The notes: generated by a model from the sequence alone, not told the origin. A stretch of DNA of 64,000 nucleotides from Sulfolobus acidocaldarius SUSAZ (GCA_000508305.1 CP006977.1:372001-436000); one strand, 5' to 3'. Positions 36,024 through 48,045 are shown, numbered from the stretch's first letter. Numbers and translations: made by a program.

Positions 36024-37385
36024 TCAATAACCTTGTTTTATCCTAAGTGTTTGTGTTAATTTGTTAAGATCAAATACAACGTCGGCGTTACAGTTCTTAA
36101 ATGATTTAGCAAAAATTCCGTAGTACTCGTTCTTTTTCCCTTCTTCGTTCAATTTACTAATGATTCTTCTCATCTTATTAATCAGTGGCTTACAGTCCAC
36201 ATTATCTGACCATTTTACTTCTGCCATAAACAAGGCGTCTTTTCCCTCAGCTATTATGTCGACTTCCTCTCCCTTATGCAAATACTTGCTTACATATTCA
36301 TATTTAAATGGTAAAGGTATCGTCTTATTTCTTATTAACTCCCTTATCAGCTTTTCAAACTTTAGAGAGAAATACTGTTCTAAGTTGACCCTTTTCATCA
36401 CCTCTTCAACCCTATCGATCTCAAGGTCGCTGACGTTCTCATATACAAATCTAAACCAGAAGTCAAAGAAGTTATCCTTAATTTCCCACCAACCTCTCTT
36501 CATCCCATATGGTATAACCCTTTCTACTATCTCGTTCTCCTCTAACCTGTCTAGATAGCTTGTTAGATTACCCTTATCTAAACCCGTTACTTCTGATATT
36601 TTGCTCACTGTATTATAGCCTTGTGAAATAGCCCTTAATATGCTGAGGTAGACCCTTTGTTCCTTAAACTCCTCCCTGAGAATGTAAAGGGGTTCGTCGT
36701 ATAGTACATTCCCCTTCTTCATTATTTTGTACTTTATATTTTCCTCTACACTTAGTCTAGGGTCGAGTTGAAGAATGTAAAAGGGTATTCCGTCCATAAC
36801 ACTCCAAATCTTTATCAGTTCTCCTATATCCTTATTATGGAAAAAACTGGAGAGGGACGGAAACGGTAGTGTAGTTAACTTCCAACTCCCTGTCCTTCTT
36901 CCATAAAGGGGCGATTTCGTAGATAACACCTCATTCTCCATCATCCCTACACTAGATCCTGTGATTAGCAGGTAGATTTTAGTTGACCTTAACTTTTCGT
37001 CCCATGCCCTCTGTACTTGGGAAATTACGCTTCTGTCAGCCTCAATTAGGTATTGGAATTCGTCTATCGCCAGGATAACCCTTTTATCGCCAATTTCGTC
37101 CTCAAAGTAGATTAACAAGTCGTCTAATGAGACGTTAAGTGATCTGAAGTAGTTTTTACCAGTGAAGCGAGCAAAGGTTTCTTTAAGTCTATTAACGTTA
37201 TTTTGTATCCCGTCGGTAGTAGACAAATGATATATTGCTTCTTTATCTTTGATAAATTGCTTAACTAACTCAGTCTTTCCTATTCTCCTTCTTCCGTAAA
37301 GTATAATGAATTGAGCTTTATCCTCCTTGTATTTCTCTTCAAGAAACTCCAGCTCCCTTTCTCTGTCAATAAATTGTTGTATCAC
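36024..37385 (-). CDS. archaeal ATPase (PF01637 type) fused to DUF234 nuclease-like domain
   Basis: A 453-residue STAND-like ATPase. Walker A GRRRIGKTEL is at 31-40, Walker B VILAIDEFQYL near 99-109, and sensor LLITGSSVG near 144. A winged-helix follows (YNTVSKISEVTGLDKGNLTSYLDRLEENEIVERV, about 275-308). The C-terminal DUF234 region has the PD-(D/E)xK-like pattern GEEVDIIAEGKDALFMAEVKW. Such proteins are variable between archaeal genomes and have unknown roles. Here it sits inside the tRNA-Glu-bounded segment, consistent with mobile-element cargo. Confidence 0.85.
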   Translation of the reverse strand: MIQQFIDRERELEFLEEKYKEDKAQFIILYGRRRIGKTELVKQFIKDKEAIYHLSTTDGIQNNVNRLKETFARFTGKNYFRSLNVSLDDLLIYFEDEIGDKRVILAIDEFQYLIEADRSVISQVQRAWDEKLRSTKIYLLITGSSVGMMENEVLSTKSPLYGRRTGSWKLTTLPFPSLSSFFHNKDIGELIKIWSVMDGIPFYILQLDPRLSVEENIKYKIMKKGNVLYDEPLYILREEFKEQRVYLSILRAISQGYNTVSKISEVTGLDKGNLTSYLDRLEENEIVERVIPYGMKRGWWEIKDNFFDFWFRFVYENVSDLEIDRVEEVMKRVNLEQYFSLKFEKLIRELIRNKTIPLPFKYEYVSKYLHKGEEVDIIAEGKDALFMAEVKWSDNVDCKPLINKMRRIISKLNEEGKKNEYYGIFAKSFKNCNADVVFDLNKLTQTLRIKQGY

Positions 37386-37487
37386 AAAAATTATAATTCA
37401 GGTACAACTTTATTAGTTTATATTTTGTGTTATAACTTCATAGAAGGCTCGCTGAGATTGAATTTATTAAAACTACAACAACTTGCT

Positions 37488-37595
37488 ATGGATTTTACGA
37501 GACTGGCTGAAAGGGGAATCCAAATGCTAAAGAGGATTCTTAGAAGTAAAGATTTACATGGGGCAATCTTAATTACTGAGAGACTTATCGATTAA
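37488..37595 (+). other. possible 35-aa ORF
   Basis: MDFTRLAERGIQMLKRILRS and a short helical tail. It reads like a small helical peptide or the relic of a HEPN-type gene, but length alone cannot decide. Lies between the ATPase gene and the decayed tRNA-Glu copy. Confidence 0.2.
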
Positions 37596-37628
37596 AACAT
37601 TCCTTAAAAATTATAAGATTTATAAAAC

Positions 37629-37720
37629 ATCACGATAGTATAGCTCAGGCAAACGGGATATGCAAAGAGTACCTGTACCTTTCCGAGCCCTTAACTCGGG
37701 TTCAAATCCCGAATGCCGCA
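37629..37720 (+). pseudogene. decayed tRNA-Glu copy
   Basis: Aligned with the intact tRNA-Glu at a constant offset of 2890-2891 bases: TAGTATAGC, CCTTTCCGAGCCC, GGGTTCAAATCCCG and the 3' flank CTACTTTTACATGAATTGAA (20 of 20 identical) match. The D-arm insertion length is kept, but its sequence has drifted. The 5' acceptor strand no longer pairs. The T-stem still pairs through a compensated TCGGG/CCCGA. The upstream AT-rich motif ATTATAAGATTTA resembles that of tRNA-Asp. Confidence 0.75.
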
Positions 37721-37740
37721 CTACTTTTACATGAATTGAA

Positions 37741-38372
37741 GGGAGTTCTCCCTCCATAGATTTTTGCGTGAGTAACGGCTGATGGAACTGTTGGTAACGC
37801 ATATATACTAAAGGTTAATAATGTAAAATATAGAATTAATAAAGAAAAAGGAGAGAATTAGTAAAGAGGACATTAGAGTTACTAGGTTAGCCAGAACTCA
37901 CTCAGATTACTAATAGTATCTAAACTGGTTAACATCTATATACCTTCTTAATAACGTGGTGATAGTTTGGTTGAGGGTGAGGAAATAAACTCTATTTAAG
38001 TTTACTCATCTCCATAAAATAATCCTCACCCTAAAAACACTTATTTTTGACCTCAAAAAGGGGAAAAATCAATTTATATTAAAATAGCAAAATTGTTGCC
38101 AACATATTTTCCTAAAATAAGAATAAATATAATCCTTTTTCAAACGATTAGCTGATTCAGTATTTGTTAATAAAAACGTAACGGAGACTAAGAAAGATCA
38201 TGATATGTCAAACTATAATATTTGGTATAACTAAAGAAGAAATCTCTAATGTATACGTGATTTTATAACAAAAATAATTAATAAAAACTACATAAAACCT
38301 CTTATCACTCTCGTTGACGAATTTTAAAAATGTATGTGAGGTGGTGGCGGGGGATGTAATGTAGGGAAGCAT
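37741..38372. other. 632-bp intergenic region, one long-range inverted repeat, no gene seen
   Basis: No ORF with coding character. AGGGTGAGGA (37974-37983) and TCCTCACCCT (38023-38032) are perfect inverted repeats with a 39-base loop. The loop itself holds TAAACT/AGTTTA (37986-37991 and 37999-38004). The sequence could be a structured RNA or an element end. The last part pairs with the tRNA-iMet region. Confidence 0.45.
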
Positions 38373-38446
38373 TAGCGGCGCCTGGATTTGAACCAGGGAC
38401 CTCAGGGTTATGAGCCCTGCGGGATACCAGGCTTCCCTACGCCGCT
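38373..38446 (-). tRNA. initiator tRNA-Met (CAT)
   Basis: Acceptor AGCGGCG/CGCCGCT has the A1:U72 pair of archaeal initiators. The anticodon stem carries three consecutive G:C pairs before loop CTCATAA. T-loop TTCAAAT. No intron. Its 3' trailer contains GCTTCCCTAC, complementary to GTAGGGAAGC in its own D-arm, and the leader TGGCGGGG can pair with trailer CCCCGCCA. Confidence 0.95.
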
Positions 38447-38577
38447 ATTTTACCCCGCCATTTTTCTAATTCAACTTAAATCTAATTAAAACTTTCTACC
38501 CATATTACGTCACGTTAATTATAGGCATAAGCAAGTAAAATTTAAATTATAAGATTTACAATACTAAATTGCCGCGT

Positions 38578-38650
<73 letters not shown>

Positions 38651-38865
38651 TTACTTTACAGATTCAATGTTCGGTCTCTTCAACACATTACTTCGGTTGA
38701 GCAGAAAATCAAAAAGGAAATTAAAATAAAATATATAGTTTCAAAAATTTTGTCATAAATTCATTTACTCAAATTTTAGCTTTGTAAATGTTAAACAGTT
38801 TTTCATTAGTGCCAAATCGATGATAATCGTTATATAGAGAATCACTTTCAATTAATCTAAAAATA

Positions 38866-38941
<76 letters not shown>

Positions 38942-39056
38942 AGGCAGATATACTATATAGTCATTTAAATTATAAATTTTTCCGCGTTAGCCCTGAGTTA
39001 AAATATATAAGGTAAGATGAAGACCAAAGGTTAAAAAATAATCTTATTTTAGATAA

Positions 39057-39461
39057 TTAGATCGTTGGATTACCGTTTATCACTATTTGTATAGGCCCCT
39101 TGAAATCAGACATTGGAGCAGTTATGGTTACATTAACCAACATATAACTTCCACTCTTTATGTCAAATGGTGTAGGTGGATTTGTAGAAAATACCTGAAA
39201 TGGTGAGGACACTGTTATACTACTTATTTCTGTAGTAACTATTCCAGATGATATATTAAGTGTTATAGTAAATTTTTGTCCACCATGAAGATTTATAGTG
39301 CTGTTAGAATAGTTTGTTTTAATATACTTTATAAGTAAATTATTTTGATAAGTAACATATACACCGGTAACAGTTACACTATAAAAATAACCACTAAAAT
39401 ATAGGTATGCCACCGCTGCTATCAATATAATTGCTATTACTGCAATTACAGCTCCTTTCAT
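39057..39461 (-). CDS. membrane-anchored small extracellular protein
   Basis: 134 residues: one N-terminal membrane helix (4-24, AVIAVIAIILIAAVAYLYF) and an exported beta-rich domain with several N-x-S/T sites (NYSNST, NISSG, NVTIT). No Cys. It resembles the many Sulfolobus single-helix surface proteins of unknown function. It is not adjacent to pilus or secretion genes. Confidence 0.6.
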   Translation of the reverse strand: MKGAVIAVIAIILIAAVAYLYFSGYFYSVTVTGVYVTYQNNLLIKYIKTNYSNSTINLHGGQKFTITLNISSGIVTTEISSITVSSPFQVFSTNPPTPFDIKSGSYMLVNVTITAPMSDFKGPIQIVINGNPTI

Positions 39462-39522
39462 TTAATATTTCTTTATATGTAAAAATATTTAAAACTATTC
39501 CATACATCTATCTGTAAGTTAC

Positions 39523-40605
39523 CTATTTTCCCAGCATTCTCCGTATATTTTTATCGAAAGGAGGATAGATAATTCCATACTCTGTTATTATTGCAGAAAC
39601 ATATTTAGGTGGTGTTACGTCAAAGACCGGGTTGTAAACTTTTACTTCTTTGGGGCTAATATAGACTCCCTTTATGCTTCTAACCTCATCTGGACTACGC
39701 TCCTCTATTTTCACCTGATCTGCTGTACTTATCATATCAAAGGTTGAAGAGGGAGCTAGAGCATAAAATGGTATGCCAAGTTCATGAGCTATAACAGCTT
39801 CTTTAAATGTCCCAATTTTATTGAAAACATGCCCATCAGACAGTATCCTATCTGCACCAACCATAACACTATTTACCATTTTCTTAAACATAACTAAACC
39901 TACAGCTGTATCTGCAATTAATGTTACAGGTATATTCTCCTCCATGAGTTCATAAACAGTTAGTCTACTTCCCTGAAGCCACGGTCTCGTCTCAGGTGCA
40001 ATAACAGATACTTTAATTCCTAGAGCATTGGCTAATTTTGCTGGGGCTAGAGCAGTGCCTAATCCAGTTCCAGTAGCTAAACCGCCTGCGTTACATTGTG
40101 TGAGTATTGTATCACCATCATTTACCTTTTCTATACCGTATAGTCCTATCTTTAATTCAGCCTCATATTCTTCTTCAAATATTTTATTTGCTTCAATCTC
40201 TAGCAGTTCTTTAAGTTCTTTGACACTCCTTGCATTTCCCTGCTCCACTAGATCCTTAGCTTTATTAAGCATCCTAGAGGTAGCCCACATTAAGTTTACT
40301 GCAGTAGGCCTTGATTCGTCTAATATTTTTTTAGCTTTTGTCAGATCATGTATGGCTTTTTCCAGTGAGATACTATCTTGAATAGCTAATACCATACCAT
40401 AACCAGCGGTAATTCCTATTGCTGGTGCTCCTCTGACTTTCATAGTTCTAATGGCATCTGAAACCTCCTCTACCTTAGTTACATCCACATAGATCTTCTC
40501 AAAGGGCAGACGCGACTGATCGAGGAGTGTTAACTTAGTTTTATTCCAGATTATTGGAAGTAATTTAGGTTTGAATATTTGCTTTATCTCCTCTAACTTT
40601 ACCAT
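39523..40605 (-). CDS. mtnA: methylthioribose-1-phosphate isomerase / ribose-1,5-bisphosphate isomerase family
   Basis: About 360 residues of the eIF2B-related aldose-ketose isomerase family. Family motifs [34 protein letters not shown] (catalytic Cys) and VMVGADRI (catalytic Asp) are all present. Most likely acts in methionine salvage from methylthioadenosine. The frame opens at ATG 40626, but an A/T-rich TATA-like element about 30 bases before 40605 favours the internal ATG (MVKLEEI). Confidence 0.88.
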   Translation of the reverse strand: MVKLEEIKQIFKPKLLPIIWNKTKLTLLDQSRLPFEKIYVDVTKVEEVSDAIRTMKVRGAPAIGITAGYGMVLAIQDSISLEKAIHDLTKAKKILDESRPTAVNLMWATSRMLNKAKDLVEQGNARSVKELKELLEIEANKIFEEEYEAELKIGLYGIEKVNDGDTILTQCNAGGLATGTGLGTALAPAKLANALGIKVSVIAPETRPWLQGSRLTVYELMEENIPVTLIADTAVGLVMFKKMVNSVMVGADRILSDGHVFNKIGTFKEAVIAHELGIPFYALAPSSTFDMISTADQVKIEERSPDEVRSIKGVYISPKEVKVYNPVFDVTPPKYVSAIITEYGIIYPPFDKNIRRMLGK

Positions 40606-40697
40606 TGGTATTAAAGGAAAATGCAAAAATATTAAACTTGTCTATAGAATTGAAGATGAAAGAAAGCTTTTTAGTTAAATTTCAGCAAAGTATATTT

Positions 40698-40770
40698 AGC
40701 CGGGTCGTCTAGCGGTCAAGGATCCAGGGCTCTGGCCCCTGGGACCAGGGTTCGAGTCCCTGCCCGGCTA
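40698..40770 (+). tRNA. tRNA-Gln (CTG)
   Basis: Acceptor AGCCGGG/CCCGGCT, so the first pair is A-U, typical for Gln. Anticodon stem CAGGG/CCCTG around CTCTGGC, T-loop TTCGAGT, discriminator A. No intron. A decayed coding fragment on the minus strand abuts its 3' end. Confidence 0.93.
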
Positions 40771-41134
40771 CCTTTGAAAGGTTAGGGGGATGAACCCTAA
40801 TACTCCCACTTCTATCTTTCAATTTCAAGTAAGTTTTAACCGTGTAAACCAAAACACTAACGTAAGTCTCCTTCATCTTACCATCTTGCCTCTTCTTGAT
40901 AAAGTAAACATAATACAGCCCATAGACTTACCTTATTCTTATATCACAAAATCAAAAAGACCTATTACCCAATATGTTTTTATCAAACCTGCCTTCTTTA
41001 AGACTTGATAATTATCAAATCTCATGTAGAGTTGAAAGCTTATGATAAAAATCCTGTACAGCCCAGCATTTTATTCCATTAAGTATAATGAACTAAAATC
41101 AGGCCGGTTTATAGCCTACTAAATCCGGTAAACT
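40771..41134 (-). other. gap with a decayed coding fragment
   Basis: No intact gene. On the minus strand, about 40780-40930, the sequence reads YGLYYVYFIKKRQDGKMKET then YVSVLVYTVKTYLKLKDRSG and RVHPPN, bounded by stops. Tyr/Lys-rich composition suggests the relic of a transposase or element-encoded protein; I do not recognise it with certainty. The remaining ~200 bases hold nothing I can name. Confidence 0.35.
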
Positions 41135-42115
41135 TTACTTTAGCTGCTCTTTCTGATGTTTCCCATACTCAACAAATCCCACTTCTTTAATAACATTCCT
41201 GACTATGCTAGAGGCCCAATCTAGCATGGGTTTTCTATATCCGATCTTGTTCAATAATTTTCTCCAAAAAGGCGCATTTAGTCCTGCACCAGCAGCCAGA
41301 GGATGACCTCCGCCACCTAACTTTTCAGCGAATCTTCTTATATCTATAACGTTACTTCTGAATGATATTGATTTACCATTAACTGAGGCGAAGACTATTG
41401 AGCTGTATCTGTTCATTAGATACTGTGACGCATAGCTAATATCTGGTGGACCTTTCCACCTCACAGCTACTATAACCTTTCTTCCATCTATTTCTAATAC
41501 TCTTACGTGTTTGTGCAACCTAGAGTATCCATTAATTTCTTTATCTACCTGGTCTTCAAGTATTTTTTCAAATTCCTCATCCCAAATGACTCCGTTGTAA
41601 AATTTGTTGATTAGATATTCCTTCCACTTAAAATCTTTGTTAGATTCAACTATTCTTCTAAGCTTTTCACCTAAGGGATCATCGTGAAGCCAAATATCAA
41701 CAGCACAATCCGCTTTGGCAAGCTTTGATGATACCTCATCATCTGGATTCAAATTCTTATTAATAACTCCTGCACCGCATGTTGTCACATCATGATATAC
41801 TGTAACGCCAATTTCTCTAAGTTTGGTCTTCCATTCATCTTTCCAGACATGATGATCGAACCACTCAATCTCTGCACCCTCTGTCTGTAGTCTATTTAAT
41901 TGAGTCAGAATTTCATTTAACGTAGATTGGTTTATACCTATGTCCGCAATCATGATCTTCTTTATTCCTCTTAACTCTAACGATTTCAGAAGATTGTGTA
42001 TTTTCGTAGGTTCGGTAAAGAATATTTTGGTTGGTAATGATCCGACAGCTCGTGCATAAACTGCCGCAGAAGCAGTACCGTCAAAATCGTTGTGAACTAT
42101 AGCGTAATAATCCAT
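41135..42115 (-). CDS. DHH-family phosphoesterase
   Basis: 326 residues. DHH-domain metal motifs: HNDFDGTASA (residues 8-17), MIADIG (about 75-80), IEWFDHH (about 98-104). DHHA1-type C-terminal GGGGHPLAAGAG (about 283-294). Members degrade short oligonucleotides or cyclic dinucleotides, and some are RecJ-like. Substrate unknown. It is separated from pncA by 16 bases. Confidence 0.85.
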   Translation of the reverse strand: MDYYAIVHNDFDGTASAAVYARAVGSLPTKIFFTEPTKIHNLLKSLELRGIKKIMIADIGINQSTLNEILTQLNRLQTEGAEIEWFDHHVWKDEWKTKLREIGVTVYHDVTTCGAGVINKNLNPDDEVSSKLAKADCAVDIWLHDDPLGEKLRRIVESNKDFKWKEYLINKFYNGVIWDEEFEKILEDQVDKEINGYSRLHKHVRVLEIDGRKVIVAVRWKGPPDISYASQYLMNRYSSIVFASVNGKSISFRSNVIDIRRFAEKLGGGGHPLAAGAGLNAPFWRKLLNKIGYRKPMLDWASSIVRNVIKEVGFVEYGKHQKEQLK

Positions 42116-42131
42116 ACTACTGTTATTTTCG

Positions 42132-42734
42132 TCATAAATTAGTAATAAATTTAATTGAGTCAGAATTTCCTATCCTGCCTTTATATAAGAAATTGACTTG
42201 TCTAAGAGTAGAATAGTAATCAAAATCTGTAATTGCAGATATTCCATCCTTAACCAAAGCCACATTATACCATCTAAGTGCAGCACTGCCTGCAGTATGA
42301 AGAACACATATATTAGCCACTGTACCAGTTATTACAACGTTCTTTATTCCCTTAACCCTTAATATATAATCTAAAGGACTTTCAAAAAATGCGTCATATC
42401 TATATTTTCTCACTATAAAGTCTTCTTTATCTGGTGTTAATTCCTCAATTATCTCAGCTCCCCATGATCCAGCTAATGCATGTTCCCCCCAGATTTTAAA
42501 CTCTGGATCATCTTTCATGTGCCAATCCTGTGTGTATATTATCAAAGAGCCTGAATCCCTAGCCTTATAAATTAAGCTCCTTATTGGATTGATTGTAGAC
42601 TCAGCATTTGGTACATATAATTTACCTTCTCTTCTTACAAAATCGTTTTGCATATCAACGATTATCAAAGCAGTGGTTTTTGGGTCTAACTCTATAACCT
42701 TTTCCTCAGGGATGTCTGGGACATCTATTTTCAT
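42132..42734 (-). CDS. pncA: nicotinamidase (isochorismatase-like hydrolase)
   Basis: 200 residues. The catalytic triad is visible: Asp in LIIVDMQNDF (residue 27), Lys in IVRKYRYDAFFESPL (about 109-111), Cys in TGTVANICVLH. Metal-site HMKDDPEF with D and H is present. Hydrolyses nicotinamide to nicotinate for NAD salvage, complementing nadB and nadC in this window. Part of a minus-strand run with the DHH and endonuclease V genes. Confidence 0.85.
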   Translation of the reverse strand: MKIDVPDIPEEKVIELDPKTTALIIVDMQNDFVRREGKLYVPNAESTINPIRSLIYKARDSGSLIIYTQDWHMKDDPEFKIWGEHALAGSWGAEIIEELTPDKEDFIVRKYRYDAFFESPLDYILRVKGIKNVVITGTVANICVLHTAGSAALRWYNVALVKDGISAITDFDYYSTLRQVNFLYKGRIGNSDSIKFITNL

Positions 42735-42759
42735 ATATTATAATACGAACACATGTTTT

Positions 42760-43350
42760 TTATTCTTTTTTCTTTAGCTCTTTTGATAGTTTATCAGCTA
42801 ATGCGAGAACTTTTGGGTAGCCCTTCCTTGATAGTTCTATAACATCGTATACATCTACTTTATTTCCTATACTATAATAATATTTTCCTACTTTAACTCC
42901 GACCTTATCACCATTAACAACTATAAAGTTTGTAGAACCCTCCTCTATTATCTCGCCATAAAGTTTTGATTTAGCAACACCTATAGTGGGTTTGTCTAGT
43001 ATTACGCCTATTACACTTGCAATACCACTTTTCCTAGGATGAGCCATACCATGACCATCAATTAATATTAGATCACATTGGAAGCTCTCTACAGCTTTGA
43101 TCATCAAAGGTGCTTCTCTCATAAACAGATATCCAGGTATATATGGGAAATCCACTTTTCCTTTAACATATTTATGAAAATAGTCTTTCCCATCAAACAT
43201 CACCGACACAGCATACCCTATGTTTCCCTTATAAGCTATATCAACACCGCATAAATTCTTTATATTTTCTATACCTAATCTTTTGACGGTTATGTTTTTT
43301 GATATAAATATCTGGAGCTTAGAAAGAAATTCTATCATAAAATCTTCCAT
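42760..43350 (-). CDS. nfi: endonuclease V
   Basis: 196 residues. Active-site Asp lies in CGVDIAYKG (residue 37); [23 protein letters not shown] (about 94-116) carries the second Asp and the His/Arg of the inosine pocket. The wedge sequence [13 protein letters not shown] is conserved. It cuts one base 3' to deoxyinosine, and RNA inosine in some species. Start overlaps the phosphatase gene by 16 bases. Confidence 0.92.
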   Translation of the reverse strand: MEDFMIEFLSKLQIFISKNITVKRLGIENIKNLCGVDIAYKGNIGYAVSVMFDGKDYFHKYVKGKVDFPYIPGYLFMREAPLMIKAVESFQCDLILIDGHGMAHPRKSGIASVIGVILDKPTIGVAKSKLYGEIIEEGSTNFIVVNGDKVGVKVGKYYYSIGNKVDVYDVIELSRKGYPKVLALADKLSKELKKKE

Positions 43351-43802
43351 TTATCTTTCATCTTTTCTACTTTAAATACAAAAAGTTCTTGCTCATAAGT
43401 TTGAACTGCTCCAGGTCTCACTCTTCTAACTTCTTCAATAGCCTCTTCTGCACTCATATTCTCCTCTAAAACTAGATAACTGGCTAGGATTGTTCCGGTT
43501 CTTCCTATGCCCCCAACACAATGAACTAAGTTTCCTTTATCTTTTCGTAACCATTTGTAGATCTCAAGAAACTGATTTTCATTAGGAGCACGTCCATCTG
43601 GAATAGAAGAGTATAGATATTCTATATTAAAGCTCTTAAGTACTGAAATATAGTACTCTAGGCTACCCCATGCTTCATCAATCTCAAATTCTTCCGGCAA
43701 TACTAAGACTCTTTTGACACCCTCATTTATCCATCCAATTATTTCATCCTGTGTATAAGGAATTGCTGATCCGCCTATAACATACTTTTTTACCCAATAC
43801 AT
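43335..43802 (-). CDS. dual-specificity/tyrosine protein phosphatase (SsoPTP type)
   Basis: 155 residues. P-loop [10 protein letters not shown] with Cys95 and Arg101, general acid Asp69 in SIPDGRAP. Size and residue positions match the characterised S. solfataricus PTP. It removes phosphate from Tyr, and also Ser/Thr, and affects archaellum and attachment regulation in S. acidocaldarius. Confidence 0.9.
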   Translation of the reverse strand: MYWVKKYVIGGSAIPYTQDEIIGWINEGVKRVLVLPEEFEIDEAWGSLEYYISVLKSFNIEYLYSSIPDGRAPNENQFLEIYKWLRKDKGNLVHCVGGIGRTGTILASYLVLEENMSAEEAIEEVRRVRPGAVQTYEQELFVFKVEKMKDKWKIL

Positions 43803-43872
43803 ATCTTCATCACTCTGAAGATCCGCTGTTCTTCATCTGTGTTTTTAATGTAACAAGAGTTAATATAAATTT

Positions 43873-44658
43873 GTGACAAGATTATCAACAGGTATATATG
43901 AGTTCGACAAGCTTATTGAAGGAGGAATACCTCAAGGTTTTTTTGTAGCTCTGACTGGTGAGCCTGGAACTGGTAAGACAATATTTTCTCTTCATTTCGT
44001 TGCTCAAGGATTAAAGGAAGGAAATCCCTGTGTTTATGTGACAACAGAGGAAAGTAGAGATTCTATAGTAAAGCAGGCTAAGCAATTCGGCTGGGACTTT
44101 GAAGAACACTTGGATAAAAAGCTGATAATAATTGATGCATTAATGAAGGAAAAAGATGATGAATGGTCGCTTACAGAATTGACAGCTGAAGAACTCATAA
44201 ATAAAGTGATTTTGGCTAAGCAAAAATTAGGTCATGGGTATGCAAGGCTAGTAATAGACTCAGTTAGTGCACTATTCTTAGATAAACCTGCTCTTGCAAG
44301 AAAGATTAGTTATTATTTAAAAAGGGTACTAAACAAGTGGAAGTTTACCATCTACGCTACGTCACAATACGCCATAACAACATCCCAAGCCTTTGGATTT
44401 GGTGTCGAACATGTTGCCGATGGTATAATTAGGTTTCGTAGAAGTGTAAAGGATGGAATGCTACGTAGATATATCCTTATCGAGAAAATGAGACAGACTA
44501 ATCATGATAAGTATATATGGGAAATAGATATTAGGGAAGGGAAAGGAATAGTTTTAATTGGAAAACTAGACCTGAGGCGGGAAGACACATCTTTACCCAA
44601 AAAAGTAATGGATAAAATTAAGGAAGCTGAATCAAGGAAAGATATGGAATTAAGTTAA
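43873..44658 (+). CDS. KaiC-like RecA-superfamily ATPase
   Basis: 261 residues, a single KaiC domain. Walker A GEPGTGKT (29-36), the Glu pair in [10 protein letters not shown], and Walker [12 protein letters not shown] (about 127-137). GTG start at 43873; TTTTTAAT lies about 27 bases upstream, so probably leaderless. Single-domain archaeal KaiC-like proteins are phosphorylation-linked signalling ATPases, in some cases tied to the archaellum. Ends inside the convergent nadC gene by nine bases. Confidence 0.85.
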   Translation: MTRLSTGIYEFDKLIEGGIPQGFFVALTGEPGTGKTIFSLHFVAQGLKEGNPCVYVTTEESRDSIVKQAKQFGWDFEEHLDKKLIIIDALMKEKDDEWSLTELTAEELINKVILAKQKLGHGYARLVIDSVSALFLDKPALARKISYYLKRVLNKWKFTIYATSQYAITTSQAFGFGVEHVADGIIRFRRSVKDGMLRRYILIEKMRQTNHDKYIWEIDIREGKGIVLIGKLDLRREDTSLPKKVMDKIKEAESRKDMELS

Positions 44659-45486
44659 TTTCTCTACATCCATCGATAAATCTAAGGATCTCACGCTATG
44701 GGTTAAATACCCACTGGAAATTATATCAACGCCAGTTTCTGCATATTCCTTTACATTTTCGGGGGTTACCCTACCGGAGGCTTCCAATAACACTTTACCC
44801 TTTAACAGTTTAACCACCTCCTTTACTTCCTGAGGACTAAAGTTATCTAACATTATTATGTCTGCACCAGCTTTGTATGCCTCAATTGCATCGTTAATAT
44901 TAGAGACTTCAACCTCTATCTTCTTTGAGAAACTTGTGATCTCTTTGGCTCGCTTTATAGCATCCTTGATGTTTCCTATGATAGAAATGTGATTGTCTTT
45001 TATTAGTACCATATCATATAATGAATACCTATGAGGATCCCCGCCACCTATCTCTATGGCGTATTTCTCAAAAATTCTTAGACCAGGCGTAGTTTTTCTT
45101 GTCCCAGCAATTATGACTTTAGGATTTATCTCCCTGGCTACATTTACCATCTTTCTGGTCTCTGTAGCTATAGCTGAGAGCCTACTCAACATGTTTAAAA
45201 CCAGTCTCTCTACTCCTAATACGGCTTCAGCATCTCCTTGGAAAATCAGTATGTTCTCCCCTTTACTAAATAATTCTCCATCTTTTCTATAATAATCTAC
45301 CTTTAAACCTAAATACTCTAGGAATGGTATTATAAACTTGTTGCCTGCTAGGATGCTGTTATTCTCCTTCGAAAATATTATTCCTTTTACTTTCACACCT
45401 CTAATTACTCTACTTGTAATATCCTCAGGATAGAGATCTTCCTCAAGTAACTGCAAAAGCCTATTTATGACTAATTTTTCAATCAT
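44650..45486 (-). CDS. nadC: nicotinate-nucleotide pyrophosphorylase (quinolinate phosphoribosyltransferase)
   Basis: 278 residues. Motifs [37 protein letters not shown]-type active-site loop, [15 protein letters not shown], then VEVSNINDA and the C-terminal [19 protein letters not shown] phosphate site. Converts quinolinate and PRPP to nicotinate mononucleotide. Its start touches the guaA glutaminase stop by one base. Confidence 0.95.
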   Translation of the reverse strand: MIEKLVINRLLQLLEEDLYPEDITSRVIRGVKVKGIIFSKENNSILAGNKFIIPFLEYLGLKVDYYRKDGELFSKGENILIFQGDAEAVLGVERLVLNMLSRLSAIATETRKMVNVAREINPKVIIAGTRKTTPGLRIFEKYAIEIGGGDPHRYSLYDMVLIKDNHISIIGNIKDAIKRAKEITSFSKKIEVEVSNINDAIEAYKAGADIIMLDNFSPQEVKEVVKLLKGKVLLEASGRVTPENVKEYAETGVDIISSGYLTHSVRSLDLSMDVEKLT

Positions 45487-46052
45487 TATTTCCTACATAT
45501 CTTAATGAAGTTTTTAAATACTTCAATTCCTTTTTCAGTATGTTTTACTTCAGGGTGAAACTGTACTCCAAAAATTGAGTTGTCACTATTTACCATCGCT
45601 TGAACTTTGGCGTTCTCACTACTAGCCAGAATTCTGAAACCTGATGGAGGACTCACAACTTCATCATTATGACTTTCCCATGCTTTTATACTAGGTTTTA
45701 ATCCTCTAAGTATTGTATCTTCGTCCACTATATTAACTGTGGTTAGTCCATACTCTGGTTTATTGGCTTTCTTAACTTCGCCACCTAGAGCCCTTGCTAT
45801 TAGTTGATGACCTAGACATATTCCCAACTTCGGCACATTCAGACTTTTAACATAATCTGGTGCAAATCCCATCTTATCTAACTCATTAATAACTGAATAG
45901 GGACCTCCTCCAAATACAACAGAATCAAATTCCTTCAATTCTTCAACGGATTTATCAGGAGTTATTGCTACTGCTTCTAATCCGAGATATTTCAGGTCTT
46001 TTACTATTAAATGGTTGTATTGACCACCAAAATATATTACAGCAACTTTCAC
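45486..46052 (-). CDS. guaA: GMP synthase glutamine amidotransferase subunit
   Basis: 188-residue class I glutaminase: nucleophile Cys79 in GICLGHQL, and His/Glu in [10 protein letters not shown]. As in most archaea it is a separate subunit from the ATP-pyrophosphatase, which is not in the window. The gene is divergent from nadB with a 66-base spacer and coupled to nadC. Confidence 0.88.
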   Translation of the reverse strand: MKVAVIYFGGQYNHLIVKDLKYLGLEAVAITPDKSVEELKEFDSVVFGGGPYSVINELDKMGFAPDYVKSLNVPKLGICLGHQLIARALGGEVKKANKPEYGLTTVNIVDEDTILRGLKPSIKAWESHNDEVVSPPSGFRILASSENAKVQAMVNSDNSIFGVQFHPEVKHTEKGIEVFKNFIKICRK

Positions 46053-46079
46053 GGTCTATTAATTTCTTGCTAAAATTAA

Positions 46080-48024
<1,945 letters not shown>

Positions 48025-48045
48025 ATCCGTTCCGTCGACCATTCA

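Noticed and set aside
37386-37487. Plus-strand ORF start upstream of the 35-aa frame
   Set aside because: The ORF from 37311 begins inside the ATPase gene on the other strand; only the 3' 35 codons lie outside it.
37620-37802. 60-aa minus-strand ORF
   Set aside because: It is the complement of the decayed tRNA-Glu copy and its flank.
40790-41008. 72-aa plus-strand ORF
   Set aside because: The opposite strand has better protein-like sequence; likely a shadow of a decayed gene.
43803-43872. C/D box-like motifs on the minus strand (AGATGA, GTGATGA)
   Set aside because: No proper D or D' boxes at the right spacing.
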